NCBI GenBank assembly: GCA_003952965.2 | Contig: CM025853.1 | Coordinates: 4,218,802 to 4,282,801, forward strand | Direction of reading: 5' to 3' | Length of the DNA stretch: 64,000 nucleotides | Source: Morella rubra | Lineage: Eukaryota; Streptophyta; Magnoliopsida; Fagales; Myricaceae | Shown here: positions 46,166 to 59,614 of the stretch, piece after piece | How positions within the stretch are numbered: the first letter of the stretch is position 1 | Layout of the letters: each line of letters opens with the position of its first letter | Notes under the pieces: model-generated | The model's database searches: none | Seen by the model: only the letters and a program-made list of their open reading frames with translations | What the model was told of the DNA's origin: nothing | Position numbers and translations under genes: made by a program

Positions 46166-49100
46166 TATTATAGGCTTAAATGCACCCATACCCCTGTGGT
46201 ATGACTGAGTTACTGATATGCCCCCGTGGTACAAAAAGTTTGATTGATATCCTTGAGGTGAAAATTTAATCCACTATATACCCCTCCATCTACTTCCCGT
46301 TTAAAAACTTAATGAGAAGTGATGACGTGGCTCATATTTGGACGTCTGGACCAATAGTATTTTGACACATTCTTTTTTGCCACATCGTATGCCATGTCAG
46401 ATTAAAAAAAAAAAAAACCAGAAATGGGGTAAGTCATTCTCTCCCGATCACCTTTCTAGGTTCCTCCTAATGGAGCTTGTGATGTTGCGGCGAATGGGGC
46501 CAGAGTTCCCCCAAACACTTCAGTAGAGCAGCACTCCACTTCGTTAAGGTTCTAAAAAGAGCCCTAATGAAGTGGTCAAGGGAATTCCAAGGGACAGCTG
46601 ATGCTCCTCTCTTGGTCTGGTTTCCTGGTAAAAAAATGCACGCAAACTCCACCTTTTATACTGGAGGTTCTCTGCTAAAAATCTCTCCCTATAAGAAGGA
46701 TATTAACTTGAAGATGATAGAGATCCACATCCATGAAGTTGCGGAAACTGAATCTGGTCAGGATTGTGGGTAAGATAAGGGTAAGAAAGAATATCGAGGT
46801 GAGGGCATCGTGAACTTTTTCTGCTCTCTCATCTCTCAATCATATCCGCTTCAATATTTTTCGTGTAGACAAAGTTTTAGTCATTCATGATTAGAATCAA
46901 ATCAGAAGTGTGGGTGCATTAGCTTGAGCACGACAAGAGATAAATAAGCTCTAATGTATGTTTAATCGAGAATATTATTAATATTTCCAAGGTGGGAGCA
47001 TAAAGCGGGCAATGGCGTGGGATTCTGTTGTATTGGCAAAATTTGTTGTGTCCTTGACATGGGCTGGGCGCTAGTCTTCAACGGTGTGGTGCGAGGATGA
47101 ACTCTGTGAATGTTGTTGGTCTGCAGAGGTAGTGCTCTGTGAAGGTTGCTTGACACCAGATAATCTCAAATGCTTATCAGATGGTGTTTCGCTTGACGAA
47201 GAGAAGCTTTCTAGGTTAGCAAGAGGTAGTTGGCAATTACTGTTATCCATTTGTGAGAGGACTGCAAAACGACGGGCCAATTGGCTAGGAAGGAAACAAG
47301 TTCAGGTTTAGCATTCGATCTGAATGAAGAGGCGGGCATTGAGGATGATAGGACAGAAATGGCTCACACAATTCAAGCGAGCAAACAAATGAACATGACA
47401 ATACATTCAAGCGAGCTAATAAATGAACATGACAATAGGAAGAAGGCTCACATGGGTCATTTACAATTTGCTCTCTGGTCACAACTGTTTCAAGCCCCTG
47501 CAACTTCAAAGCTCATTAGGAGGAACCAGAAAGGAGATTGGGAGGAGAATGCTTTACCCAGTTTTGTTTTTTTTTTTTTAAAAATAAAATAAAATTATAT
47601 GTCGTAGCAAAAAAGAATTGTCAAAATACTATTGGTCCAGACGTCTAAATGTGAGCCACGTCATCACTTCTTGTTAAGTTTTTAAACGGGAAGTGGACGG
47701 AGGGGTATATAGTGGATTAAATTTTCACCCTAAGAGTATAAATCAAACTTTTTGTACCACCGGGGCATATCATGCAATTAAGTCATACCACAAGAGTATG
47801 AAGTGCATTTAAGCCTATATTATAGATATATATAAAAGAAAGACGAGTGACTATGGAACTGACTTTGGAAGGATAAAATTTACAAGGATGAGGATGATGA
47901 AAAGCAAGTTTATGATGAAAACGTGCCATTCAAAGAAAGAGAATTTGGCTAGATCTCTTGGTGTCGTTGCCTCTTCCAAGATAATAACTTGGTAAGGTTT
48001 CAATCAGAGAATAAACAAAAGAGGGAGGAGGAGACCAGAGATGAAGTAGCAGATATAAACATAATTGCAGAAATTAATGATTTAATAAAGTAATGACTTG
48101 AAGGAATGTAGAACCAGCCATGTAGGTGGTAATGCATGTTTGCAGAAACTTAGAACCGTCCAATCTGGCAATATGCATTTCTGCAAAAACTTAGAATGAT
48201 TTCAAAAATTTAGAATTGTCCAATCTGGCGGTATGCATGCTACAGATAATAATGAAATTTGAAGATAGAAATATTAAATCATACTTCAAATTACTTCATA
48301 GAAACTTACTTTGAGTGTACTTACACTCTTGACTAACAAATATGAACAAGGTTGGGTACATGGTTATCTGAGAAAGACTACAATTGGGTTCTGTAGGTAA
48401 AATTATAGATGAGAGAAGAGAGCTAAGAGACAATTTCTTCAGCAGAGAAGTCTGCTCTCAAATGAGTTAGATCTTTGGCTCTTATAGAGTTGAGAATCAT
48501 TGTAGAATCACACGTGTACTGTGCAATCATGCGTGCTTTGATTGTTGATGAATAGTAACTTGTTGGCTACTTTTACTGTTCATGTATAGTATCTTGTCTG
48601 GTGACTTTGTCATGACTTGTCGGCAAAGATTTGTCTTCACATGTCTTCAAAAATCTTTGCCTCAATCATGTGGGTCCTAACTATCTTGGAACAACAAATC
48701 CAAGTATTATTTCTGGTTTAACTTGACTGGCTGAGGATGAATGAGATGAGGTTAGAGAGTGCTCATCTTGTCTGTTGATCTGGCTAACTTACAGTTGCAA
48801 CTGATGACAAAGATCTTATAGATCTTCTTTGGTCTTGACTTGGGCCATGGCTGAAACCACAACTGTTTGTAAATTAGCTTTATCAGCCATAAATTGAGAT
48901 ATTTCCTTTTGAGGAGGAAATTCCTTTGAGACTTGAGAAATGATGCGATCAAATTTAAATTTGTCCCATCATTTTACATAAAATCTGTGAGTGCATCTTG
49001 ACTAATTTTATATTTTATAATTGATAATTGACTATGATGGTAATTAACTTTGTGTCTTGTGGAATATATTTGCATGGTGGCTGTGGGAAAATATTTGGTA

Positions 49101-49330
49101 TGGAACGAAAAATTTGCCACAGCGATGGAACAAGGAAGGAAATTGACTAGTGAAATGAATGGTACAAATATATAGGAAACTAAGAGTTAATAAAAGACTC
49201 ATTAATTGGGTAAGAGATAGCTGTGAATCTTTGTGACCATAAGCTATATGAAAATAACGGTTCATTAGTAGCTAAGGAATCATGAGATTAGGTAAGTCTT
49301 ATGATGATGCTCGAGGGATGAGGAGTCCCT
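44890..49330. repeat. Long inverted repeat, arms about 1.5-1.7 kb
   Basis: The plus strand at 44890-46395 matches the minus strand at 47590-49330 in one continuous order. It passes through decayed viral sequence, a flank, and the TIR of the central element. Examples are GATCTAACTCATTTGAGAGC at 45729 and its complement near 48458, and TCACTTTACACAC-free words such as TCATCTCATTCATCCTCAGC in both arms. Similarity is highest in 45250-45990 and lower at the outer ends. The unpaired centre is about 46396-47589. Confidence 0.85.
46171..47817. mobile_element. MULE-like element with captured or unknown interior
   Basis: Terminal inverted repeats of about 220 bases open with TAGGCTTAAATGCAC and close with GTGCATTTAAGCCTA. 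Both contain CCACTATATACCCCTCC, AGTGATGACGTGGCTCA and GTCTGGACCAATAGTATTTT in opposite orientation. The 1.2 kb interior has no transposase I recognise. It includes less AT-rich stretches open for 60-100 codons, for example 46567-46770 and 47084-47590, the latter with AFDLNEEAGIEDD. These could be captured host exons. Flanks are AT-rich and the target duplication is unclear. The inverted similarity continues outside the TIRs. Confidence 0.6.
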
Positions 49331-50780
49331 GTTCTTTTTACAAATAACGCAAGGGATTTGAGCTATTAACAATTTGTTGGATGATGCATTTATCTATGAC
49401 TTCATAAGAATATTTGACTAATAAATTCAACAGATACGGATTCACATTCTTAAGCGGACAATGATATAAATAAACAACAGAATAGGCCATCTAAAAAATA
49501 CAACACGAAACTTATATATAACTTAGACAGGATAAATGAGGATAAGAAAATCGCTCTTTGGTGAGGTCGGAGAGTGTAAGCTTTGTGCGAACAAGTTGGA
49601 TGACTTGCGATGGGTAAATTTTGTATTGCAATTAATATTTAATTTGGGTGACCAGGGAAAGGTTGTGGTCTTGAATTGGTAACTTGAATATTTGGTTAGT
49701 AGTATGGTACCGCGGCGTGTGTGAGATTATGGGTTGAGTGTTAAGTTGATGAGGCTGAATGACAGCCGTGAGATTCTCAACGAGGTCGAGGCATGCGCAC
49801 CGTTAATCTAAAAATCTGCAGCGGAATTCTTTTTTTTTTTAAAAAAATATGACGCTATATAGAATATGCAATTACTATGTCATATTTTATCTCCCTAAAT
49901 ATTGCAAACTGATCATGGCTAGCTGCCTCAAACGTTATACTAAAGTGTACGAATATGCAAATAAGTATATGCGAAATAAATGTATAACTATATCAAATAA
50001 CACGTATAGAAAAACATTTGAAAATCTAATATTCAGGCAATAACATAAAGCAATATGTTATAAGCGGAATACAGATGGGATATAAGGTCACAATTATGTT
50101 GCATTAATAGTCCTTAATGTCTGGTGATACTGAAAGACTACACATTATCATAATGGAAGAGTTCGGATATAACATCTATTCCAAAAGGAAGAGTTTAAGG
50201 ATTTATCATTGAATTATTGGCAATTATAGGGACGAAAACATTAGAATAGAAGAGACACGGGGACGCGGCCGATTGCAGCTGATCAGTTTTGTAGGAGTCT
50301 TATTCACGAAGGTTCGTGAGTTTGGATGATAAATGTAGCGAATCTGATGATTATTGGAAATATATCCAGATGGCTCTGATGACTGGACTAAGTGGATACC
50401 TGTATGACGGAGTAGACATTTGAATAAATAATAAGAAATGTGGACAGGGTATCTATAGATGTTCCAAAAATCAGAATGCATGTTTTATGTTATGGAATCC
50501 TGCCGATCGTGCCTTTTTGAGACTTATAAGGTGCCCAAAGGGTGCTATTTCTATTATATATTTGCTGGTTTCTCGTACTAGATATGATGGTATCTTTGAA
50601 GCCTCTTGAAGACATAATATCTTGAGATAGTGATGTTGAAGTCTTTTACGTTGTTAATTTTCAGTAGACTGTGCAACTTGGTAGTAGGTTTTATTCTTTT
50701 TTCTTGTACAATTTCATGTTATTACCTTCATGCTTGTTGGAGTAGCATACATCCTACCGCGCGACTACAGTCATTCGCTT
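47830..50780 (-). mobile_element. Endogenous caulimovirid-like remnant, copy 2 (inverted)
   Basis: The part at 48230-49000 is a close inverted match to 45250-45990 of copy 1, including the TATA-like region and leader. Farther out the match weakens but stays collinear to about 49440, and scattered agreement suggests it continues to about 50780. There are many stops in all frames, so it is heavily decayed. The outer boundary is uncertain. Confidence 0.55.
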
Positions 50781-53700
50781 TCTGAATTTCTACGTCAGAA
50801 GTGAGCATGCGCTAAATAGGTACTTTACTGAAAGTTTTCATGGTAGTAGATTCGACATTGATCTTTAAGTGCAGTTATTTACGCTTCAAAAATATTTCGT
50901 CTTTGTATAGTTATTGACATTAGAATTAGTTCGTCATTTCATTTTGCATAAGACTGTGTGTAGCTTGTTGTTCTTCCACTATATAATGAGTAGTGAGTGT
51001 GAGCTTAGCAAATGTGCACCTACTTATGACGTTGGCTTTCGAGATTGACAAATAATTGGAATATTTTGTTAATAGATAATAACATGAGATATTGTGGTAA
51101 TAGAACAGAGAATACTTGAGATGTATTGTTCATAATATAAACAACTTTTAAATATATAACTAGTAGTGATGTGTAGGAGCTTTGGTAAAATTGATGAGGG
51201 TTAATAAAAGAGTGGTCATCTGGTACACTTAAAAAGATGACTTCCGTGAGGAGATGTACTTATAGCGACTGAAAGAAAGATATTTCATGTTAATTGTGAT
51301 ATGTTTGAAAAGAGCTAAGATCTATATTATTGATTGATAATGGATATTCGATCTTGCAGTTTTCTATTTATAATCAAAGTTTTAAATGCAGAATATTCTT
51401 ATTTAGCTATATAAACATATCTCTACTGTTCATATGAGATATTGAATCTGAAATCAGATAGTGAAATGGTCAGACAAATATCAGAATTAAAACTTTGATC
51501 TCATAGGATATATGGTTGTTGTGGTAGACATTAATTTTAATTACTTATATCTAGTGTAATATTTTTCAGGCTAGGTAGAATTTCGTTCTCTGTGCAATCA
51601 CGTATGTATATGAAGATTGTGTAAGTTGTCGAAAAAATTCATGATAGTGCTAGAGTTGTTATGCAGTTCCAGAACAGATATTTAATTGATTGAAAAGATG
51701 CAAGCTGTCAATAGAGTGAGATAAGCTTTATCTAACGTCTATTCCTGTCTTCAAAATAATTATATCTAATCTATGATCCATTGCTCACATAAAAATATAC
51801 AGATGTAATTATAATATGATTTTTCCAAACTTCAGGTGTTCTGCTTTCTAATGAAAACTTAAACTTTAATACTGATAAGAGGTTCTAAAATTATTCGAGT
51901 TTTAAAAGCTATTATGTATATACAACAGTTGATAGTCAAGAGGAAGAGTAATAGTTTGAGCATTCCAGATCGATACTATAAGAGGATTCATATGGCGTTG
52001 CACAAGGGACAGAGGTGTGAAGGTCGCCAAAGTGGCGCTCTAAAGGCACGCAAACTATAGTATAGGTTCATAGTTGGGTGGAGCTTCGTAGTCTCATAGG
52101 CTGATATAATTGTTCACTAGTGTTATATCCTGTAATAGTTAGAGAGACAATATACTTATTTAACTACACTAAATCACACGAAAGTTATCTTAAAATGTTC
52201 TTCTTTGATAAAATTAAAATTCAAGACTAGGACCATGAAAATTGGACTTAAAAGGATCACTTAAACATTATTTGGAACGAGCAAGAAATATGGACGTGCA
52301 AGGCTGGTGACAGCTTGGCGTCCGGACTTTTAAAAATCCATAACTTACTTAATATTTATCGGAATCACCTGAAGTATGGCTTAAAATATTTTAATTTCAT
52401 AAGCCTATAACATCAAATTTTCTCTCAAGATCAAAGGATAAAAATATTTTGATCAAGGTTACTCCTAATTCGAGCTTTGTGATCTGCAGAAACTAATTTC
52501 AGCAACTATTTTAACAAGTCTATCCTATAATTTTTAATGATTTCCAACACTATAGATCAAGCTTATCAATGCTACAGGTTCTCCAACAACAACAATAGCT
52601 CGTAATAGATGAGGTCTGACCTCTATAGATGTAACAACAGCAATAGAGAAGTTTTCTTTTCAACCAATTACTTTTATTAACAGAGGCAAACTATAGTCTC
52701 TTCAAGCATTATAATTCCCAACAACCATTCACTTAAGAATTTGGACTATTTCTGTGGTTGTTGACAAAAAAAAACTGATCCGGATCTACTAGTTTCATTG
52801 AAACAAGAGCACTAATAGAGCAAAGACGTCATGCCGTCCTCAACTTCTGGAAATTTTTCAAGCAACTGTACCTCACGGAATTCATCTTAATCTTCAAAGC
52901 TTTTATCCACTACATCTCCCAAATCTCTCCATGTCATAATCAACATTCAAGGACCTATTTAAACCCCTAAGGAGGTGCTGGAAATAACAGAGAGATTTAT
53001 GAAAACAGAGGAGCAAATCTTCCCTCTAAAATAGAGCACCCGAGCGCTCTAAGCACCAACTTCCGAAGTGCAGAACCTAGCTCATGTTTAATGGTCATGC
53101 AAGACTCAAACGGGACTTGCAATGGAACTAGTTCCAGGTCCACATTTTTTTTCCAGCAACCTCACTCATCTCTCCAGCTCATTTGCACTCTAACCCCTTT
53201 AAATATCAAAAGGCAACACCTAAGGTCACAACAGGTGCATATCCGGCCATGCATGTGCAAGTCAATATATCTTAGACTTTCACTGCTAATAAATTATAAA
53301 CAGTATGCTAATTTCTAATTAATAATTTTTCTCTTACTTTAATGATTTCATAATTCAATAAATCTTTACAAGTAATTACAATGATTTCTATTCTTCTCAA
53401 CAGACGCTGTATATGGCACAAATAAGTGTGCTAATATTTTCTTTTCTTTTAGCTTATTACTATCAAAACGCACATTCTATGGCGTCATTAAGTCAAGTGT
53501 TTTCGAGTTTGCAAAGCCTTGAATTCAAATCTGACCGCGAGCTGTCCTATACTCCAATATTGTTTGATTATTCCAGACGTGCATAGGCGTAGAAAAGATA
53601 TATAGAACCTAAAAATATGCCATTGACTGATCACGGTTTCCTTATCAATTTCAACAAAAAGAGAGCAACACTTTACCGTTGGGTTCTCTGGAATTTTAGC

Positions 53701-54700
53701 TTGATTTCTTCTAACTTGATTCGTTTGACATACTTCTTCCTAGTGCTGTAATAACGTTTGCAATCCTCTTTCAATATTTTAAAGTTAATCTCTTTCTAAT
53801 TACATATCTTGCTTGCTCACTTTTGCTTATGGTCTCTGATCTTTACTGATTTTCTTCGTGACTTATCTCTAATCTACTGCTCTTTCCGTGCATCTTCCTC
53901 ACTAGTCATTCTCTATCTACTTTATGTGGTATCGCTAGCGTTTCATCGATGACACTAACTTCATTATGTTATTTAATGATATTGATTGTAGATAGATTTT
54001 ATTCTATGATGATCTGTGATTTTGTGTCAGTGTAATACACACACTCATAAGAAAAATGGTGGTGGGTGTAAGGAAGCATAATTGCTACGTCCGTGCCATA
54101 TATAAACCTTGGTGTTAATAACGCTTATTCCTATTTTAGAAACAAAGGCTTTTGGATTCTTTCTGAGAATGTTCTTCGTTACTCTTTCATATTTGCTTAT
54201 GGTGCAGTCGCTCGTATCTCCGACACACATAATTAATCTCACTATTTAATATATAGTGCCTCTTTTAACATTGTGCACAATTTTAATAGTGGAGAATCCG
54301 CTTTTTTTGACTCGCCTTTTGTTTGTTTTTTGGTTAGATACGCACGTGAAATCTCTGCTCCATTCGACATTAATCGTCAAGCAAACGTACACTTTTTAAA
54401 TCAAGCCCTAATACAAACTATCTTTAATGATAATGCAGTTTAACACTATTAAAAATTTGCAATCAAATATAACATGCAAATTATTTATAAGGATGCAAGA
54501 AAAAGTGCTAAAGGAAAATTTCACTTTAGACATAATTTTAAATCAAGTTAACCATACATGTCTTTCCCAATAATTTAGGGTAATGCAAAAACTTAAAGAG
54601 TCAAAAGTTAAAAATAAATTGACATTGAAGGAAACCTAGAGTCGAAGGTGCTCACAGAGCATAAGATAATGTGACATGTCAAAGGTAGACGACAAGATAG
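50781..54700. other. Degenerate DNA, no gene
   Basis: No frame longer than about 75 codons and no recognisable protein. The sequence from about 52240 to 52560 (TGGCGTCCGGACTTTTAAAA, AATCCATAACTTACTTAA and following) looks like degraded retrotransposon LTR sequence, but I could not pair it with a second copy. Confidence 0.4.
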
Positions 54701-54719
54701 GTTACCGACTACGAGTGCT

Positions 54720-55930
54720 TTACATATAATTGCATGAATTATGGTCTTTCGGATGTGAGTAGGTATTTACTGTTGTTATTCGTTAGTATCGTAGACTATG
54801 GTTTTTTAGCACTTTTTATAAGGCCAGTAGGTATAAAGCTTGCATCAGCACTAGATTTATGCAAGTACCCTATCAAAGTCTATGAGTCTTGTCTCCGGCC
54901 AGTCTCTGGGATTAACAGACTCATACAAAGTACAGCAGTTCCAATTCAAAGACTACTAAGTAAGGTCCCTTACATCCCAAAGAATATTTTTCATTTCTAC
55001 GTAAGACTTATGTCAATAACATTTTCCACATCGAGCCATATAATAGTTACTTGCTCGATCGCAACCAAATAGTGAAATTTGAGGGCAGCCATCAAGATAA
55101 AGAGTTGCATACTGATAACTTAAATGCGGAACATTTTGAATTTGTTTTAACGATCTAAAGTTGTTGTATTCTGCAAGATGAAATTGTGTTGTCATATGCA
55201 CATATGTGACACCTCCTATAAAGTCGCAATCAATTTCTACAAGAATTCATGGTATAGTCTTACTTAATTTCTAATCATACTTTTGAGTGTGTGTGTGGAG
55301 TATTCTGCGATAACGTCGTGCTCAGTAAATATGTTAATTTTCACAATTATTTCATAGTTCGCAAGAGCTCTTTGTCGATGTAAAGAATGGGTTCTTGCAC
55401 GCTTTGAGTGCTTCGAGAATATACTATTCTCCTGATCACTAGTTTTTTGGTTTACTTTAAACTACTATAGTACTAGTGTGTGAGGCTTGTGATCAAATAG
55501 TATTGTAAAATATATCTTAGATTAAGTTTGAGTTTTAACATCATTTTGGTTCTTTCGATTTATATTGACTCCATGTGTATAGGTAACTTAGGTCAAGTTT
55601 CCTTCATGAGTGGTTTGGTTCATTAGGTGCGTTTAGGGGTCGGAATAAGTTTGTTTGGTGCAACGCGTTGCTAATACCTGCATCTTTTCATTTCTCCTAC
55701 AATGTACACTCACTTTAAAGTGTAAAGAAAGCCTCGATCAGTTGACGTGTGAGTATTATCCGACTAAGACTGCAGTAGTTAAATCTCACAAGGTGGCACA
55801 GTCAATTTCAAATTATCTCTTTATTTTCAAGTAAATATAAAATTCTTTGGATTTTGAAATGGAAATACAAAATTAGTCAAGATATCTGCACTTGCAGATT
55901 TTATGTGAAATGGTAGGACAAATTTAAATT
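54720..55930 (+). mobile_element. Endogenous caulimovirid-like remnant, copy 3
   Basis: 54880-55110 matches 44460-44690 of copy 1 in the same orientation (INRL, VPIQRL or FPMKRL, and YIPKN in the translations). 55800-55930 matches 45150-45290 (CTGCACTTGCAGATTTTATG against CTGCACCCGCAGATTTTATG). The part between is more diverged. Stops interrupt all frames. This copy lacks the tandem duplication of copy 1. Confidence 0.6.
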
Positions 55931-55939
55931 GATTTTTGC

Positions 55940-58290
55940 ATGTATGCTCATATAATAGAAGGAATGTGGTCCTTTGAAAAGGATGATTCCAATGTTGGAT
56001 AGGTATTGTAAATGGCAAATATATGACATACTTGTGCGGTGAGCATAAAGGTCAAGTCAGAACTTAAAGCAGATATCCAAAACTTTGTCATCATATGTAT
56101 TCATAGTTAACGGTCATAGCGCGTTGGATATATATGTATTGGACAAGATTTGAAGCACTCCGCAAGACCTCATTCATTGCTCTTTCAAGTCTAGGTCAAG
56201 TTGTGTGAATACAAAATCAATATTGGATAGACGTACTTTTGTTAAAGAATCTCGCCAGACATACTGCGGACGTTGGGTGAGTTAGATATTAAATGGTTGA
56301 AAGATATGGTCATTCTACCACAAATTCAGAAATATGTGAGACAGGTTGAATGATAATAATGTACTTAATAGTGATAATAGTGAAGACAAGTTTGACTAGA
56401 CGAGTCAAATGAATAAAGCATGCATCAAATCATTAATACTGCGAATGAATGAGTGCAAAAGTAAAGTTTTCTCATTTCAATATGAACTAGATAAAAAGGG
56501 CAGCTTAACCAGCAATTTAATTTAGCGGTAAAAGATGTGCTATTGCTGGATATACTTCCATGCGGAAAAGATGCTACATGGCTAGTTGTTTAACCCTTCT
56601 GGTTCCTAACGATAACAGAGAATATCTTTAGTATTATAGAATTTATATTGAAGTATCGAAGTACCCTAGATTGCTATTTTAGGTACTAGATTCTAGTATC
56701 TCCTTACATGCTGTCAGTTGCACGTGTGTTGGACTTGTCCCAATTGATTTTGTCCACAGAGACACTGAAAGCGCCAAGATGAAGGACCATGAGATGGCTG
56801 TAATGTTAAAGTGGGTTGGAGACTTTGTTGATATCTCAGGTACCGCTGGAGGGGTAAGCTAACGTCGCTCTGCCATGCGCGTCGCCTTTAAAAGACATTA
56901 TATAATGCACGAAGCTTTCCACTTCATTGTAAAGATTCATGATGTTCGGATCGATCAGAATGCGTCGCAAGTGGCGCCAACATCCATCGCGAGAGAAACT
57001 TCTTTTTCTTCAAGTTTTTACGCAAACAACAAAAACGTCAGGCAAGTTGAAACATATGTGCTATGCAGGCTTAAATTCATAAGCTTCGTACGGCGCGCAT
57101 TTTGCTCCGTGAATTTCTGTGATGAAACTTTCCAGACAAGATGTAACTCTAAGAGTTCTTTCAAATAACTTTATGTTATCCTTTAGTATGATAGTCTTCA
57201 CATAACTAGAACAAAATAATGAGAGACGCATATACCATAGAGTATATAGGCCGTATGGATTACAATACTATATATGTGTTCGCAAGTGCTTAAAATTAAA
57301 GTTGTCCTATACTATTAATATAGAATAATTAGGGATATTTTGGATTTGGTTCCATGCTATATTAACTTGCTTGATGGGATGAACTATGTCTATTTATGGC
57401 CAAGCTTATAAATTCCATGACCATGTTAATGTCGAACAATAATGCATTTATTCTTTATTGTTATTTTAAAGATATCTGTCATTTCTTTCAACATGATAGT
57501 ACTACGTATCAGTCTGGTTTTGGTACTACGTATCAGTCTGGTTTTGTTCCTTGGACGAATGTTGACCAGCCTGTCTATAAGGAATATTCCTCGTGAAAGC
57601 TCCTGCACACTCTTGCACAAGAAATTCCTTTTGTTAATTTATTTTGTTGATAAATTCTTAGAGTGTAATTAACGTTGCACTATTCCGCATTATAAATTGG
57701 TTTGTTCGTTGTTTCACTAACCCCCCCTTCCCTTTAATTGTTAAGTTGAGTAGCAAAGCTGGAAAGAAAAATATTACAGAGTTTCAAGTTCCTTAGACAA
57801 AATGAAAGCATCAAATCTTGAGCATTAATTTCTTAATAAATAAATGATCGATACTATTTTTTTCCGTCTAATTTTTTCTTTAAGTTAACAAAGAGAAATT
57901 TAACCCAATAAGCTCATTAGAGTAGACCCACTTAATAAGTCGATAAACTTCGGATCAATACAGCTCCTAAATTACACAAGTCAAGTCAATATAATTTTAT
58001 CAAGAGTGATCCCAAAAAGATTATTATTATTGTTTATTTTAAAGCAGGATCTAATATTGTCCAAATAATATTCGGAATTTAGATAATTGTGCCTGATCCT
58101 TGCCTACCTGCTGGCAGGTAAACTTTTTGTTTGTTTGTTTGGTTCCTTAAGAGATGATTCTTCATGCACTGAAGTTAGACAGATGGCATCGTCCAGTTCG
58201 ACAAAACTCAAAAAGCTACAACTAGAAGGGAAAACAAAGACAAACGGCAACGTGTAAGATAAGTATGAAAGGGCTTGGGCTATAACTCTG
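55940..58290. other. Degenerate DNA, no gene recognised
   Basis: Nothing recognisable. A plus-strand frame at 56875-57168 (97 codons) is less AT-rich than its surroundings but matches no family I know. A small tandem duplication inside is listed separately. Confidence 0.4.
57499..57546 (+). repeat. 24-bp tandem duplication
   Basis: Two perfect copies of a 24-base unit starting GTACTACGTATC. In one frame the pair reads TTYQSGFG TTYQSGFV, but the surrounding frame is short. Confidence 0.9.
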
Positions 58291-58299
58291 CACCTGATG

Positions 58300-58614
58300 C
58301 TCTTTTCCTTGCGGAGCTACTGTGGCAGGATTGGGGCCATTGTCAGCTAAGCCCTGGAAAACTGGGCCAGCCTGCTGCACTTTTAGACACACAGAAATTG
58401 AACTTTGTCTTCCCGTAAGCAGGATTTGGATAACCCCAAGACCTGAGCCAAGGAGTTTGCTTCTCCTCTTGATTGGACTCGTGTCTGTATTGAAAGCGAT
58501 TGTCAAGTTCTATGTGATGAGATTCTGAACTCCCAGTCCCTGCCAAGCTGGCGAATTTCGCATTCAGTTCTCTCTTAGGCTTTTCTTTTCCTCGCATGTT
58601 TCTTGTTCCCATGA
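58300..58614 (-). CDS. Possible partial coding exon beside the gap
   Basis: The minus strand is open for about 90 codons from the edge of the N run to a stop at 58343. It reads MGTRNMRGKEKPKRELNA at the start, then LDNRFQYRHESNQEEKQ and GYPNPAYGKTKF. An overlapping frame continues as QGLADNGPNPATVAPQGKEH to a possible donor at about 58292. Composition is more balanced than in the neighbourhood, and the polar low-complexity style resembles a disordered nuclear protein. The family is not recognised. The rest would lie in the gap or be absent. Confidence 0.3.
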
Positions 58615-59614
58615 NNNNNNNNNNNNNNNNNNNNNNNNNNNNNNNNNNNNNNNNNNNNNNNNNNNNNNNNNNNNNNNNNNNNNNNNNNNNNNNNNNNNNN
58701 NNNNNNNNNNNNNNNNNNNNNNNNNNNNNNNNNNNNNNNNNNNNNNNNNNNNNNNNNNNNNNNNNNNNNNNNNNNNNNNNNNNNNNNNNNNNNNNNNNNN
58801 NNNNNNNNNNNNNNNNNNNNNNNNNNNNNNNNNNNNNNNNNNNNNNNNNNNNNNNNNNNNNNNNNNNNNNNNNNNNNNNNNNNNNNNNNNNNNNNNNNNN
58901 NNNNNNNNNNNNNNNNNNNNNNNNNNNNNNNNNNNNNNNNNNNNNNNNNNNNNNNNNNNNNNNNNNNNNNNNNNNNNNNNNNNNNNNNNNNNNNNNNNNN
59001 NNNNNNNNNNNNNNNNNNNNNNNNNNNNNNNNNNNNNNNNNNNNNNNNNNNNNNNNNNNNNNNNNNNNNNNNNNNNNNNNNNNNNNNNNNNNNNNNNNNN
59101 NNNNNNNNNNNNNNNNNNNNNNNNNNNNNNNNNNNNNNNNNNNNNNNNNNNNNNNNNNNNNNNNNNNNNNNNNNNNNNNNNNNNNNNNNNNNNNNNNNNN
59201 NNNNNNNNNNNNNNNNNNNNNNNNNNNNNNNNNNNNNNNNNNNNNNNNNNNNNNNNNNNNNNNNNNNNNNNNNNNNNNNNNNNNNNNNNNNNNNNNNNNN
59301 NNNNNNNNNNNNNNNNNNNNNNNNNNNNNNNNNNNNNNNNNNNNNNNNNNNNNNNNNNNNNNNNNNNNNNNNNNNNNNNNNNNNNNNNNNNNNNNNNNNN
59401 NNNNNNNNNNNNNNNNNNNNNNNNNNNNNNNNNNNNNNNNNNNNNNNNNNNNNNNNNNNNNNNNNNNNNNNNNNNNNNNNNNNNNNNNNNNNNNNNNNNN
59501 NNNNNNNNNNNNNNNNNNNNNNNNNNNNNNNNNNNNNNNNNNNNNNNNNNNNNNNNNNNNNNNNNNNNNNNNNNNNNNNNNNNNNNNNNNNNNNNNNNNN
59601 NNNNNNNNNNNNNN
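58615..59614. other. Assembly gap, exactly 1000 N
   Basis: A round-number run of N is normally a scaffold gap of arbitrary length. Reading frames reported across it have no meaning. Confidence 0.99.
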
